Below, piece after piece: positions 13,626 to 21,519 of a stretch of DNA of 33,994 nucleotides (the stretch's first letter is position 1; every line of letters starts with the position of its first letter). This DNA comes from Geobacillus proteiniphilus (GTDB taxonomy: Bacteria > Bacillota > Bacilli > Bacillales > Anoxybacillaceae), in assembly GCF_001908025.1 (NCBI RefSeq), contig NZ_MQMG01000044.1, forward strand, positions 1 to 33,994. Direction: 5' to 3'. The notes below the pieces were generated by a model that did no database searches, was not told where the DNA came from, and was given only the letters and a program-made list of their open reading frames with translations. The position numbers and the translations under genes were made by a program.

Positions 13626-14828
13626 TCATTCTGCTGCTTTTTGAGAGAAATGTTCGATCGTAACCGTCGTCCCTTGAAGGCGACGAGCAGCCATCACCGC
13701 GATCGCGAAAACGAAAGCAAGCATCCAAAACCCATACGCCGAAGAGCCGGTCCACTGCTTCATCACCCCGAGCACGTTCGGCAGCAAAAACCCTCCCAGT
13801 CCGCCAGCGGCGCCGATGATGCCCGTCAACAAGCCAACCTCTTTCGGAAACCACGTCGGAACGACTTGGAACAAAGCACCGTTCGCCGCGCCAAAACAAA
13901 GGAAAAGAGCAACCATCAATCCGAACAGGACGAAAAGAGACGGCAATGTACCGATGCAAGCCAGCAACAAAGTCCCAGCGGCAAACAACAAGGAAAGAAG
14001 CCGCATTCCGCCGATCCGGTCAGCGAGATAACCGCCAATCGGGCGGATGAAACTGCCCGCAAACACGACGGCGGTGACGAAATCGCCGGCCGTGACTTTA
14101 CTGACGCCGTATTCATCAAAGAAGAAAATGCCTAAGTATCCCGTCAGCCCGACAAATCCGCCGAATGACAAGCTGTAGAAGAAACAAAACAGCCATGCTT
14201 CTTTTCGACGGAGAACGGCTCCGTATTCACGCAACGAAACGGGTTTCACCGCTGTTGGACATTCACGCGCCAGCCAAGCGAATAGAAAAAAGACAACAAC
14301 TAGCGGTACGAGCGCCAACCCGAACACCGCGTTCCACCCATACGCCTCCGCCAGCCGCGGGCCAAACAGCGTTGCCAGCACCGTCCCGCTGTTTCCGGCC
14401 CCAGCGATCCCCATGGCCAGCCCTTGATATTCTTTCGGATACCAGCGGCTCGCAAGCGGCAACGCAACGGCAAAGCTGGCTCCGCCCACCCCTAATAAAA
14501 ATCCGAGCGCATACACATCCGACATCCGGTCAGCGAACTGCCACCCCCACACAAGCGGCACAACTGTCACCGCCATGCCAAGCAGACCAGCCCGCTTCCC
14601 GCCCCAGCGGTCGGCGAGCATCCCCATCGGAATGCGAAGCAGCGCCCCGCCCAACACGGGAATGGCGACCATCATCCCTTTTTCCGCCGGCGTGAGCGCA
14701 AACGACTCAGCGACAAATACACCAAGCGCGCCAAGCAAGTTCCAAATCATAAAGCTGATATCAAAATACAAAAACGACGATAAAAGCGTCGGCGCATGCC
14801 CGACGCGCCAAAACGATTTCCTCGCCAT
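13626..14828 (-). CDS. Nitrate/nitrite transporter, NNP family of MFS (NarK/NasA)
   Basis: This is a 400-residue permease with 12 hydrophobic segments. The first nitrate signature is AGAGNSGTVLATLFGPRLA and the second is GIIGAAGGLGGFLLP. A conserved Arg in the TM2 block (PVLGGALLRIPMGMLADR) fits the anion-binding site of NarK. The ATG at 14828 is chosen because the in-frame GTG at 14852 overlaps a promoter on the other strand. It follows nasC, so nitrate uptake for assimilation (NasA role) is the likely job; nitrite export cannot be excluded. A cre-like sequence (14880-14893, 13 of 14) lies about 50 nt upstream. Confidence 0.9.
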   Translation of the reverse strand: MARKSFWRVGHAPTLLSSFLYFDISFMIWNLLGALGVFVAESFALTPAEKGMMVAIPVLGGALLRIPMGMLADRWGGKRAGLLGMAVTVVPLVWGWQFADRMSDVYALGFLLGVGGASFAVALPLASRWYPKEYQGLAMGIAGAGNSGTVLATLFGPRLAEAYGWNAVFGLALVPLVVVFFLFAWLARECPTAVKPVSLREYGAVLRRKEAWLFCFFYSLSFGGFVGLTGYLGIFFFDEYGVSKVTAGDFVTAVVFAGSFIRPIGGYLADRIGGMRLLSLLFAAGTLLLACIGTLPSLFVLFGLMVALFLCFGAANGALFQVVPTWFPKEVGLLTGIIGAAGGLGGFLLPNVLGVMKQWTGSSAYGFWMLAFVFAIAVMAARRLQGTTVTIEHFSQKAAE

Positions 14829-14845
14829 CTTCCCCCGACTCCCCC

Positions 14846-14931
14846 TTGGCACAGAATGTTCGTTATGCTAAAATGGAAATGAAAGCGATTTCTCCACCTA
14901 CTTCCCGCCGTATTGCCGGGAAGTTTTTTTT
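14846..14931 (+). ncRNA. Candidate small RNA, antisense to the nasC-transporter intergenic region
   Basis: A good sigma-A promoter reads rightward: TTGGCA (14846-14851), 17 nt, TAAAAT (14869-14874). An intrinsic terminator closes the unit: CTTCCCG (14901-14907), CGGGAAG (14917-14923), then eight T (14924-14931). The predicted transcript is about 50 nt, from about 14881. There is no open reading frame with a ribosome site in it. A cre-like TGAAAGCGATTTCT (14880-14893) overlaps the start point. The unit lies opposite the leader of the nitrate transporter. Confidence 0.5.
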
Positions 14932-15063
14932 CTGCATTCGTGATTCATTGAAAAATTCGGCGATTGACTAGACCCATCACCATAGCGTTCCCCGCTCGCG
15001 AACCTTAATGAGTGCGGTTTCCAACTGCTGATGAGAGGCAGAACGATGTTTGAATCTTGATGG

Positions 15064-17211
15064 CTAATTTCTCCCTAAATCAACAACCGGCCGCACCCGA
15101 GCTGCGCACCGCTTAAACGCCGGCATCCGGCAATGCGGATCGAGCTCATCGGACGTGACGTTGTTGATTTGCCCAAGGCCGCTCCAGTGGAATGGGACAA
15201 AGATGGTATCCTCGCGAATTTGATCATTGTAACGGCTGCGGGCGACCGCCGCACCGCGCCGCGTTTCAATGCGCACAAGCATCCCTGGGCCGATCCCGTA
15301 TCGTTTGGCTGTCCTCGGGTGGATCTCGACGGTCGCCTCCGGCTGCCGCGCCGAAAGCGCCGGGCTCCGCCGCGTTTGCGTTCCGCTCAAATAATGAGCA
15401 AGCACCCGTCCGGTCGTTAAATAAAGCGGATACCATTCATCCGTCTCCTCTTTCTCCGGCCGAAACGGCAAAACCGCAAACCGAGCCTTGCCGTCCGGAT
15501 GAGCAAACCGTTCCGTAAACAGTCGAGGAGTCCCAGGATGATGCGGATCGGGGCAAGGCCAGTAGACACGTTCGCGCCGAAGCCGCTCATACGTCACACC
15601 GTAATAATCTGCTTTGCCGCCGCGGCTTGCCAGCCGCAGTTCGTTGAAAATCTCTTCGGCTGACGTAAAGGAAAAGCAGCGGCCCTTGCCAAGCTTGTGC
15701 GCAATCGCGCATAAAATTTCCCAATCATGTTTCACCTCCCCAGGACGCTTCCGAGCCGCCGGCCGAAAGCACACCCGCCCTTCGACGTTCGTCACCGTGC
15801 CTTCGTCTTCCAAATACGACGAAACAGGCAGCACGAGATCGGCCAGCTCGGCTGTTTCCGACAAAAACATATCCGCAACGACAAGAAACTTCAGTTTTTG
15901 CATCGCTTTGGCCACAAACGCCGCATTCGGGCTCGAGACGACGGGGTTCGATCCCATGACCAACAGCCCGGTAATCTCGCCCGCACCGATTTTTTGCATC
16001 ATTTCATACGCTGACACTCCCTTTCGCGGCAGCTCATCCGGCGAAATGCCCCATATGTTCGCAATATACCGGCGGTGTTCCGGATGCTCAATGCTTCGAT
16101 AGCCCGGCAGCTGATCAGCTTTTTGTCCATGTTCGCGGCCGCCTTGTCCGTTTCCTTGCCCAGTGATCGATCCAAAACCCGAACCGGGACGGCCGATTTT
16201 CCCTGTCGCCAATACGACATTCATCCAGTGTCTGACCGCCGCATAGCCGTCCGCCTGCTGCTCCAAGCCGCGCGCCGTGAGCACGATCGCATCGGCCGCC
16301 TCCCCGTACTTTCGCGCCGCCAAGCGAATCTTCTCTTCCGGCACGTCAGTCAGCCGGACGATCTCATCCATCTCCACTGCTTCTATGTGCTGTTTCCATT
16401 CGGCAAACCCAACCGTCCGCTCGCGCACAAACGCTTCATCGATAAATCCTTCGTCAAGCAACACTTTTCCTATGCCGACGGCCAATGCCGCATCCGTTCC
16501 GGGCTTGAGCGGCAGGTGCAGATCCGCCAACGCCGCCGTTTTCGTTTCCCGCGGATCCACCACGATGATAAAAGCGCCGTTCTTCTTCGCTTCATAAAAA
16601 TACGGCATCAACGTCGGCTGGCATTCGGCGATATTGGTCCCAGCCAAAATGATCGTCTGAGCGAGCGGAATATCGGACAGTGGATTCGTCAACCCGCGGT
16701 CAAGACCGAATGCGTCGTTCATGGCCGCTGCGGCTGCCGACATGCAAAAGCGTCCGTTGTAGTCAATATGCCGTGTCTTGAGCGCCACGCGGGCAAATTT
16801 TCCAAGCAAATACGCTTCCTCGTTCGTCAATGACCCGCCGCCGTAAACGGCAAACGCATCAACTCCATCTTCCTTCTGAATGGAGATGATTCGTTCCACG
16901 ATCAGCGAAAGCGCCTCCTCCCAACTTACCCGCACAAACCGGCCGTCCACTTTCGCAAGCGGAACCAACAGCCGCTCGGGATGCAAAGCGTGCTGGTGGG
17001 CGTTCATCCCCTTTAAACAAAGGCGGCCGTTGGACGTCGGGTTGTCGGTCGGGACCGCCTTGTAGCGGCGCCGTTCCACAATCCGCTCCTCCACCAGCTG
17101 AAGCGTGCACTGGACGCTGCAAAACGGACATTGGGTCGCGGCGGCCGTTTCCGACGCCCGTTCTTTTTCCTTGGCGCGAAAGTAGCGCAGCAATTCATTC
17201 GTCATCGTCAT
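15064..17211 (-). CDS. nasC: Assimilatory nitrate reductase catalytic subunit
   Basis: This is a 715-residue molybdopterin oxidoreductase that reduces nitrate to nitrite in the cytoplasm. The N-terminal [4Fe-4S] site is C28-x2-C31-x3-C35-x29-C65, followed by Lys67, as in bacterial Nas and NapA enzymes. The Mo-bis-MGD core shows SITGQGNGQGGREHGQKADQ near residue 345 and the C-terminal dinucleotide-binding domain (LTTGRVLAHYLSGTQTRRS). No C-terminal [2Fe-2S] or FAD domain is present, so electrons must come from another protein. The start is at 17211 or the ATG at 17205. It follows nasE by about a dozen bases. A Bacillus-type nasB is absent from the operon. Confidence 0.92.
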   Translation of the reverse strand: MTMTNELLRYFRAKEKERASETAAATQCPFCSVQCTLQLVEERIVERRRYKAVPTDNPTSNGRLCLKGMNAHQHALHPERLLVPLAKVDGRFVRVSWEEALSLIVERIISIQKEDGVDAFAVYGGGSLTNEEAYLLGKFARVALKTRHIDYNGRFCMSAAAAAMNDAFGLDRGLTNPLSDIPLAQTIILAGTNIAECQPTLMPYFYEAKKNGAFIIVVDPRETKTAALADLHLPLKPGTDAALAVGIGKVLLDEGFIDEAFVRERTVGFAEWKQHIEAVEMDEIVRLTDVPEEKIRLAARKYGEAADAIVLTARGLEQQADGYAAVRHWMNVVLATGKIGRPGSGFGSITGQGNGQGGREHGQKADQLPGYRSIEHPEHRRYIANIWGISPDELPRKGVSAYEMMQKIGAGEITGLLVMGSNPVVSSPNAAFVAKAMQKLKFLVVADMFLSETAELADLVLPVSSYLEDEGTVTNVEGRVCFRPAARKRPGEVKHDWEILCAIAHKLGKGRCFSFTSAEEIFNELRLASRGGKADYYGVTYERLRRERVYWPCPDPHHPGTPRLFTERFAHPDGKARFAVLPFRPEKEETDEWYPLYLTTGRVLAHYLSGTQTRRSPALSARQPEATVEIHPRTAKRYGIGPGMLVRIETRRGAAVARSRYNDQIREDTIFVPFHWSGLGQINNVTSDELDPHCRMPAFKRCAARVRPVVDLGRN

Positions 17212-17222
17212 TCACCCGTTTC

Positions 17223-17528
17223 CTACAACTCCACATATACACAGCCGTCTTCCACAGCCACGCGGTACGTTTTGACACACCCTTCATCCGGCGCCTGCGC
17301 CTGACCGTCTCTTAAGCAAATTTTCCAATCATGAAGCGGACAAAACACATACTCGCCGCTGACAATGCCTTGCGACAGATCACCTCCTTTATGCGGACAG
17401 CGGTTTTCAACGGCATATACCCGGTCTTCACCCGTACGAAATAAAGCAAGTTCAAGCGCTCCGATACGCACACATTTTCCAAGCCGTTTCGGCAACTGTT
17501 CGATTGTTCCCACTTCTACTCTCATCAT
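17223..17528 (-). CDS. nasE: Nitrite reductase small subunit, Rieske type
   Basis: This is a 101-residue NirD/NasE subunit of the NADPH-dependent assimilatory nitrite reductase. The Rieske [2Fe-2S] ligands are Cys44/His46 in CPHKGG and Cys63/His66 in CPLHDWK. The start is the ATG at 17528, with AGGAGG 8 nt upstream; the open frame runs 41 codons further back with no ribosome site. A 151-nt gap separates it from nasD, without a clear hairpin terminator. It forms the complex with NasD. Confidence 0.92.
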   Translation of the reverse strand: MMRVEVGTIEQLPKRLGKCVRIGALELALFRTGEDRVYAVENRCPHKGGDLSQGIVSGEYVFCPLHDWKICLRDGQAQAPDEGCVKTYRVAVEDGCVYVEL

Positions 17529-17679
17529 CACTTGATCCTCCTCGCATGGATGCATAGTCAAAGGCCAGCCTGTTGGGCAGCCTCTTTTCTCTCCGCTGAA
17601 ACGCTGGATAAGGCTGGGCGGCGGAAGCAACCGGCTTTTTTGCCCGCCCATCTTTCCGTTCGCCCGCCGTCATCCCCCT

Positions 17680-20106
17680 TCATTCCACCGGCACCGGCTC
17701 TTTGTCGCCGATATCGCGGAACAACATTTGTTGCAGTCTCTCGTTTTCGACGATGTCCCGCCACGGATCTTTTGTCGCCGAAAGAGCTTTGTGAAGCCGT
17801 TCGAGCAGCGCGCGGCGCGTTTCCACATCGAACAACACTTCGCGGATATGCTCAAGCCCAACGCGCTCGACCCATTTGGACGTCCGTTCCAAATAATGCG
17901 CGGACTCGCGGTAATATTGCAAAAAAGCGCCGGTCATCTCGATCACCTCGTCTTCCGTCTTGACCGTGCAAAGCAAGTCAGCTGCACGCAAATGGGTGCC
18001 GCCGTTGCCGCCGACATAAATCTCCCATCCGCCCTCGACGCCGACGATGCCGACATCTTTAATGCCCGATTCCGCGCAGTTGCGCGGGCAGGCGGAGACG
18101 GCCATTTTCACTTTATGCGGCGTTTTCAGCCGCTCAAATGTTTGTTCCATCCGAATGCCAAGCCCGGTTGAATCTTGCGTGCCAAAGCGGCAAAACTGCT
18201 TGCCGACGCACGTTTTCACCGTCCGCAGCGCCTTGGCGTAGGCGTAGCCTGACGGCATGCCGAGATCGGCCCAAATGCGCGGCAAATCTTCTTTTTTCAC
18301 CCCAAGCAAGTCGATGCGCTGCCCGCCTGTGATCTTAATCATCGGCACGTTGTATTTTTCCGCGACATCGGCGATGTTCCGCAGCTGCTCGGCTGTGGTC
18401 ACCCCGCCGTATATGCGCGGCACAACGGAGTACGTGCCATCGGCCTGGATGTTGGCGTGCAGCCGTTCATTGACAAACAAAGATTCCGCTTCTTCATCGT
18501 ACTCACCCGGATAAAGCATGCCCAGGTAATAATTGAGCGCCGGACGGCATTTGGAACAGCCTTCCTCGTTTTTCCATCCCAATACGCTCATGACTTCTTT
18601 GACCGTCATCAACCGTCTTTGTTCGATGGCCTCGAGCACTTCCTCACGGCTTAGGTCCGTGCAGCCGCAGATCGTTTCTTTCACCGTATACCGATTCGCT
18701 TCTTCACCGAGCATATGCTCAAGCAGCTCGGCGACAAGCCCTTTACACCCGCCGCATGAGCGGGACGCGTTCGTATAGTCGCGCACCTCGGCGACCGTCT
18801 TGAGCCCGTGTTCGGCGATCGCCTGACAAATCGCGCCTTTTGTCACCCCGTTGCAGCCACAGACGACATCGGTATCCGCCATCGCCGCCACAAGGCTTCC
18901 TTTTCCTCCCGATGAAGCCGGCGTCAATAACGAAAGAGAAAGCGCCTCAAGCGAATCGCCGCGCTGGATCATATCAAATAGTTTTCTTCCTTCGCTTGTA
19001 TCGCCAAACAGCACGGCACCAACGATTTTCCCTTCGCGAACGACGACTTTCTTGTACACCGAGCGCGCTTCGTCGTACAACTTGATCGATTCCGTGCCCT
19101 CAACGTCCATAAACTCGCCGGCTGAGAACACATCGACGCCTGACACTTTCAGTTGGGTCGAGACGACGGATCCTTCGTACGGCTTTCCTTTTCGGCCGCA
19201 AATCGCTTGTGCCAGCACTTTCCCCTGTTCATAAAGCGGAGCGACGAGTCCATACACAACACCGCGATGTTCCGCGCATTCACCGACCGCGTAAATGTGC
19301 GGCACACTCGTTTCCAAGTAGTCATTGACAACGATTCCTCGATTCACCTCAATGCCGCTTTTCCGCGCTAACTCAACATTCGGACGAATGCCGACCGCCA
19401 TCACCACCAAGTCGGCGGCAATGGACGTACCGTCCTTAAATCGCACTCCTTCCACACGGCCGTTGCCGAACAATTCGGCCGTCTCTTTGCGAAGCAAAAA
19501 GTTCATCCCTTGTTTCTCCAGCTCCCGCTGCAGCAGCTTCGAAGCGGTCGGGTCAAGCTGGCGTTCCATCAAATAGTCGAAAATATGGATGACATCGACA
19601 TCCATCCCTAAGTTAAGCAGGCCGCGTGCCGCCTCCAATCCAAGCAAGCCGCCGCCGATGACCGCCGCTTTTTTGTACGTCTTCGCATATTCGATCATCC
19701 GCTCGCAATCTTGGATGTCGCGAAACGCCGTCACCCCGGGCAAATCCGCTCCCGGCACCGGCAAGATAAACGGATTCGACCCCGTCGCGAAAATCAATTC
19801 ATCGTATTCGACTACCCGCCCACGGTCGGTCCGGACAAGCCGCCGCTCGCTGTCGACTTCCGTCACCGTTTCACCGGCAAACAGCCGAATGCCGTTTCGT
19901 TCGTACCATTCCCAACTGTTCAAGGTAATCTCATCAATGGACGTATCCCCTTGCAGCACCTTCGACAACAAAATGCGGTTATAATTCGGATGCGGTTCGC
20001 TGCCAAAAATCGTGATCTCAAACGCCTCACGGTCAAGTTTTAAAATCTCCTCGATGCAGCGAACCCCCGCCATGCCGTTGCCGATTAACACGAGTTTTCG
20101 TTTCAC
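17680..20106 (-). CDS. nasD: Nitrite reductase [NAD(P)H] large subunit
   Basis: This is an 808-residue NirB-type enzyme that reduces nitrite to ammonium with six electrons. The FAD site is GNGMAG (9-14) and the NAD(P) site is GGGLLGLEAARGL (151-163). BFD-like [2Fe-2S] clusters lie at 416-454 (CGC and CGGC) and 480-520 (CGC and CSKC). A ferredoxin-like half-domain follows. The siroheme/[4Fe-4S] ligands are C633-x5-C639 and C673-x3-C677. All catalytic cysteines are intact. It starts with GTG, set by GGAGG 9 nt upstream. It is the first gene of nasDEC, under a TnrA box. Confidence 0.94.
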   Translation of the reverse strand: MKRKLVLIGNGMAGVRCIEEILKLDREAFEITIFGSEPHPNYNRILLSKVLQGDTSIDEITLNSWEWYERNGIRLFAGETVTEVDSERRLVRTDRGRVVEYDELIFATGSNPFILPVPGADLPGVTAFRDIQDCERMIEYAKTYKKAAVIGGGLLGLEAARGLLNLGMDVDVIHIFDYLMERQLDPTASKLLQRELEKQGMNFLLRKETAELFGNGRVEGVRFKDGTSIAADLVVMAVGIRPNVELARKSGIEVNRGIVVNDYLETSVPHIYAVGECAEHRGVVYGLVAPLYEQGKVLAQAICGRKGKPYEGSVVSTQLKVSGVDVFSAGEFMDVEGTESIKLYDEARSVYKKVVVREGKIVGAVLFGDTSEGRKLFDMIQRGDSLEALSLSLLTPASSGGKGSLVAAMADTDVVCGCNGVTKGAICQAIAEHGLKTVAEVRDYTNASRSCGGCKGLVAELLEHMLGEEANRYTVKETICGCTDLSREEVLEAIEQRRLMTVKEVMSVLGWKNEEGCSKCRPALNYYLGMLYPGEYDEEAESLFVNERLHANIQADGTYSVVPRIYGGVTTAEQLRNIADVAEKYNVPMIKITGGQRIDLLGVKKEDLPRIWADLGMPSGYAYAKALRTVKTCVGKQFCRFGTQDSTGLGIRMEQTFERLKTPHKVKMAVSACPRNCAESGIKDVGIVGVEGGWEIYVGGNGGTHLRAADLLCTVKTEDEVIEMTGAFLQYYRESAHYLERTSKWVERVGLEHIREVLFDVETRRALLERLHKALSATKDPWRDIVENERLQQMLFRDIGDKEPVPVE

Positions 20107-20151
20107 GTCGCCATCCCTCCATACTTCATACGTTGTTCCACTTTCTTATTG

Positions 20152-20220
20152 TCATCGATGCAGCCAAAGCCGGATCGTCATCACCAGCATCTCCCATAAT
20201 CCGACCGTTCTTGTTTTCAT
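20152..20220 (-). CDS. Possible leader peptide upstream of nasD
   Basis: In the 144-nt leader of nasD, an ATG at 20220 opens a 22-codon frame ending at 20152 (MKTRTVGLWEMLVMTIRLWL, then HR). It contains two Trp codons and would be amphipathic. The upstream GAGGG is too close for ideal initiation; in-frame GTG codons precede it. It could be a leader peptide or chance. Confidence 0.25.
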   Translation of the reverse strand: MKTRTVGLWEMLVMTIRLWLHR

Positions 20221-20256
20221 CACCCTCACATTCCCCTGTGTGCCTTGGTTGTGCCC

Positions 20257-20309
20257 ATCATATCATGCAAAAAACGAAGTATGCATTTTATTTGTAAACT
20301 TATATAACA
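20257..20309 (-). promoter_or_regulatory. nasD promoter with TnrA box
   Basis: TGTAAACTTATATAACA (20293-20309) has perfect TGTNA-N7-TNACA arms. The -10 TATGAT is at 20262-20257 on the minus strand, giving a start near 20250 and a box centre about 51 bp upstream. No good -35 is present, typical of TnrA-dependent promoters. Confidence 0.8.
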
Positions 20310-20411
20310 TATTTTTAACATAAAATAATGAATAATCGCATAAAAAATCAGTTTAATATACGCATTTATCATATCAGCGTAACTTTTTATTACATAAAAA
20401 CACGCGCGAAA

Positions 20412-20445
20412 AAGCGGCCTTCGCATGATCGAGCGGAGGCCGCTT
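20412..20445 (-). terminator. Terminator of the thioesterase-DnaA-domain operon
   Basis: AAGCGGCCT (20412-20420) pairs with AGGCCGCTT (20437-20445). On the minus strand a U run follows. It begins about 28 nt after the stop codon. The remainder of 20107-20473 is the AT-rich nasD control region. Confidence 0.8.
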
Positions 20446-20473
20446 CTTATTGGAGGTTGCTCATAGGGGATCA

Positions 20474-20878
20474 TCAGTGGATCGGGCGGGACGCGAGCAG
20501 CTCATCAATGATTCGCGCGTAGTGGTCAATGCGCCGCTCAAGCTCATCCACTTGCTTCTCAAGCTGGGTCATATATTGGCGAAAGGTCATGGGAACGCCG
20601 TTCCGCTGTTCGAGCCGCTTTTCGATTCGCTGCCGCTCGCCGTGGACAGAGACGAAGATGCGCATCTCGCGGCCGAACACTTCGCGGACGGTTTCACTGA
20701 TGAGTTCGCCGTATCTTGTTTGCAGCCATTCACATTGAATCTCGTTTAGGCATTCGATGATGAGCCAATCCTCATCCACCGTCGCAGACGTCGAAGCAAA
20801 CCAAGTGTCAAACGACGGGCCGGACAGCTTTTGCGCAAGCTTCGTTTTCACTTGCTCCCAAAGATGATGCTCCTTCAC
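20474..20878 (-). CDS. Stand-alone DnaA N-terminal domain (domain I) protein
   Basis: This is a 134-residue protein. Residues about 5-75 (LWEQVKTKLAQKLSGPSFDTW, then WLQTRYGELISETVREVFG) align with domain I of DnaA, the part that mediates DnaA-DnaA contacts and binds helicase or regulators such as SirA and DnaD. Domains III (AAA+) and IV (DNA binding) are absent. The C-terminal 40 residues form a predicted coiled coil (YMTQLEKQVDELERRIDHYA). It starts with GTG after GGGGGTGA. It follows the thioesterase gene by 18 nt, in one operon. It could join or cap DnaA oligomers or act as a decoy; that is inference. A truncated dnaA copy is an alternative, but the intact frame and coiled coil argue for a working gene. 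Confidence 0.8.
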   Translation of the reverse strand: MKEHHLWEQVKTKLAQKLSGPSFDTWFASTSATVDEDWLIIECLNEIQCEWLQTRYGELISETVREVFGREMRIFVSVHGERQRIEKRLEQRNGVPMTFRQYMTQLEKQVDELERRIDHYARIIDELLASRPIH

Positions 20879-20896
20879 GCACTCACCCCCTTTCGT

Positions 20897-21298
20897 CTAC
20901 TCGCCTGGCTGCCATACATGTTCGCGCAATTTCGCCCGAATGTCATCCGGAATCGGCTCGGGCCGCCCGGTGTCAAAATTGAAATTGACATACACCGACC
21001 GCCCTTTCGCGCAGACCACACCGTTTTGGTGGATTTCTTCATAAATCGTGAGGCTTGTGTTGCCGATGCGTTCAATGCCGGTATACACGGTCACATCTTG
21101 CCCATAATACATTTGGTTGACATAATCGACTTCCATACGGATGATCACCATCCGCCAACGTTTGAATGACAAATCAGGCGTAAACAGCTTGAAAATTTCA
21201 TGCCGCCCCGCTTCAAACCAAACGGGCACGGTCGTATTGTTAATATGGCCGACGCCGTCCGTCTCCGACACGCGCGGCGTAATGACAGTCGTAAACAT
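20897..21298 (-). CDS. Acyl-CoA thioesterase, 4-hydroxybenzoyl-CoA thioesterase family
   Basis: This is a 133-residue single hotdog-fold enzyme of the YbgC/FcbC type that hydrolyses acyl-CoA thioesters in the cytosol. The catalytic motif is SETDGVGHINN near residues 11-21, with the catalytic Asp at 14. The SLTIYEEIHQNGVVCAKGRSVYVNF segment is typical of the beta-sheet. Length is normal. GGGGGAG precedes the ATG by about 5 nt. It shares an operon with the DnaA-domain protein. Acyl chain preference cannot be read from sequence. Confidence 0.88.
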   Translation of the reverse strand: MFTTVITPRVSETDGVGHINNTTVPVWFEAGRHEIFKLFTPDLSFKRWRMVIIRMEVDYVNQMYYGQDVTVYTGIERIGNTSLTIYEEIHQNGVVCAKGRSVYVNFNFDTGRPEPIPDDIRAKLREHVWQPGE

Positions 21299-21359
21299 AA
21301 ACGCTCCCCCTCAACCAAACTGGAATCTTCTTTTGTCGAATTTAGGCGACTGATGTATA

Positions 21360-21461
21360 TGGGTTCGCTCCACGATGTGGAAATTCCTGCTTCACCATCA
21401 AGAAAACGTGAAAAACGTCGCCCCTTGAGCGGAAGGGGGATCCAACCTGAGGAGCGAGACC
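21360..21461 (-). other. Multi-hairpin element bounded by inverted repeats
   Basis: GGGTTCGCTCC (21361-21371) pairs with GGAGCGA-g-ACCC (21450-21461). Inside, hairpins CCCCTT/AAGGGG and TCCAC-ATC-GTGGA can form on either strand. Together this makes a closed three-way-type fold of about 100 nt. It lies about 62 nt upstream of the thioesterase. The GAAGCAGGAAT sequence before the last hairpin (minus strand) recalls IS605 right ends. It is either a leader RNA or an IS scar. Confidence 0.4.
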
Positions 21462-21484
21462 CTATTTCCAACAGCCAAAGAAAA

Positions 21485-21513
21485 AACAGGAGCCTGAAGC
21501 AGCCCCTGTTTTT
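21485..21513 (-). terminator. Terminator of the lactonase-alcohol dehydrogenase operon
   Basis: AACAGGAGC (21485-21493) and GCCCCTGTT (21502-21510) form a 9-bp stem with one wobble pair. U runs exist on both sides, so it may work in both directions. It lies 9 nt after the dehydrogenase stop. Confidence 0.8.
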
Positions 21514-21519
21514 GTGTTC

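Noticed and set aside
14945-15063. Coding-like 27-codon frame just downstream of nasC on the minus strand
   Set aside because: The frame reads plausibly (QQLETALIKVRERG) but is bounded by stops and has no start with a ribosome site. I could not link it to a family; it may be a gene scrap.
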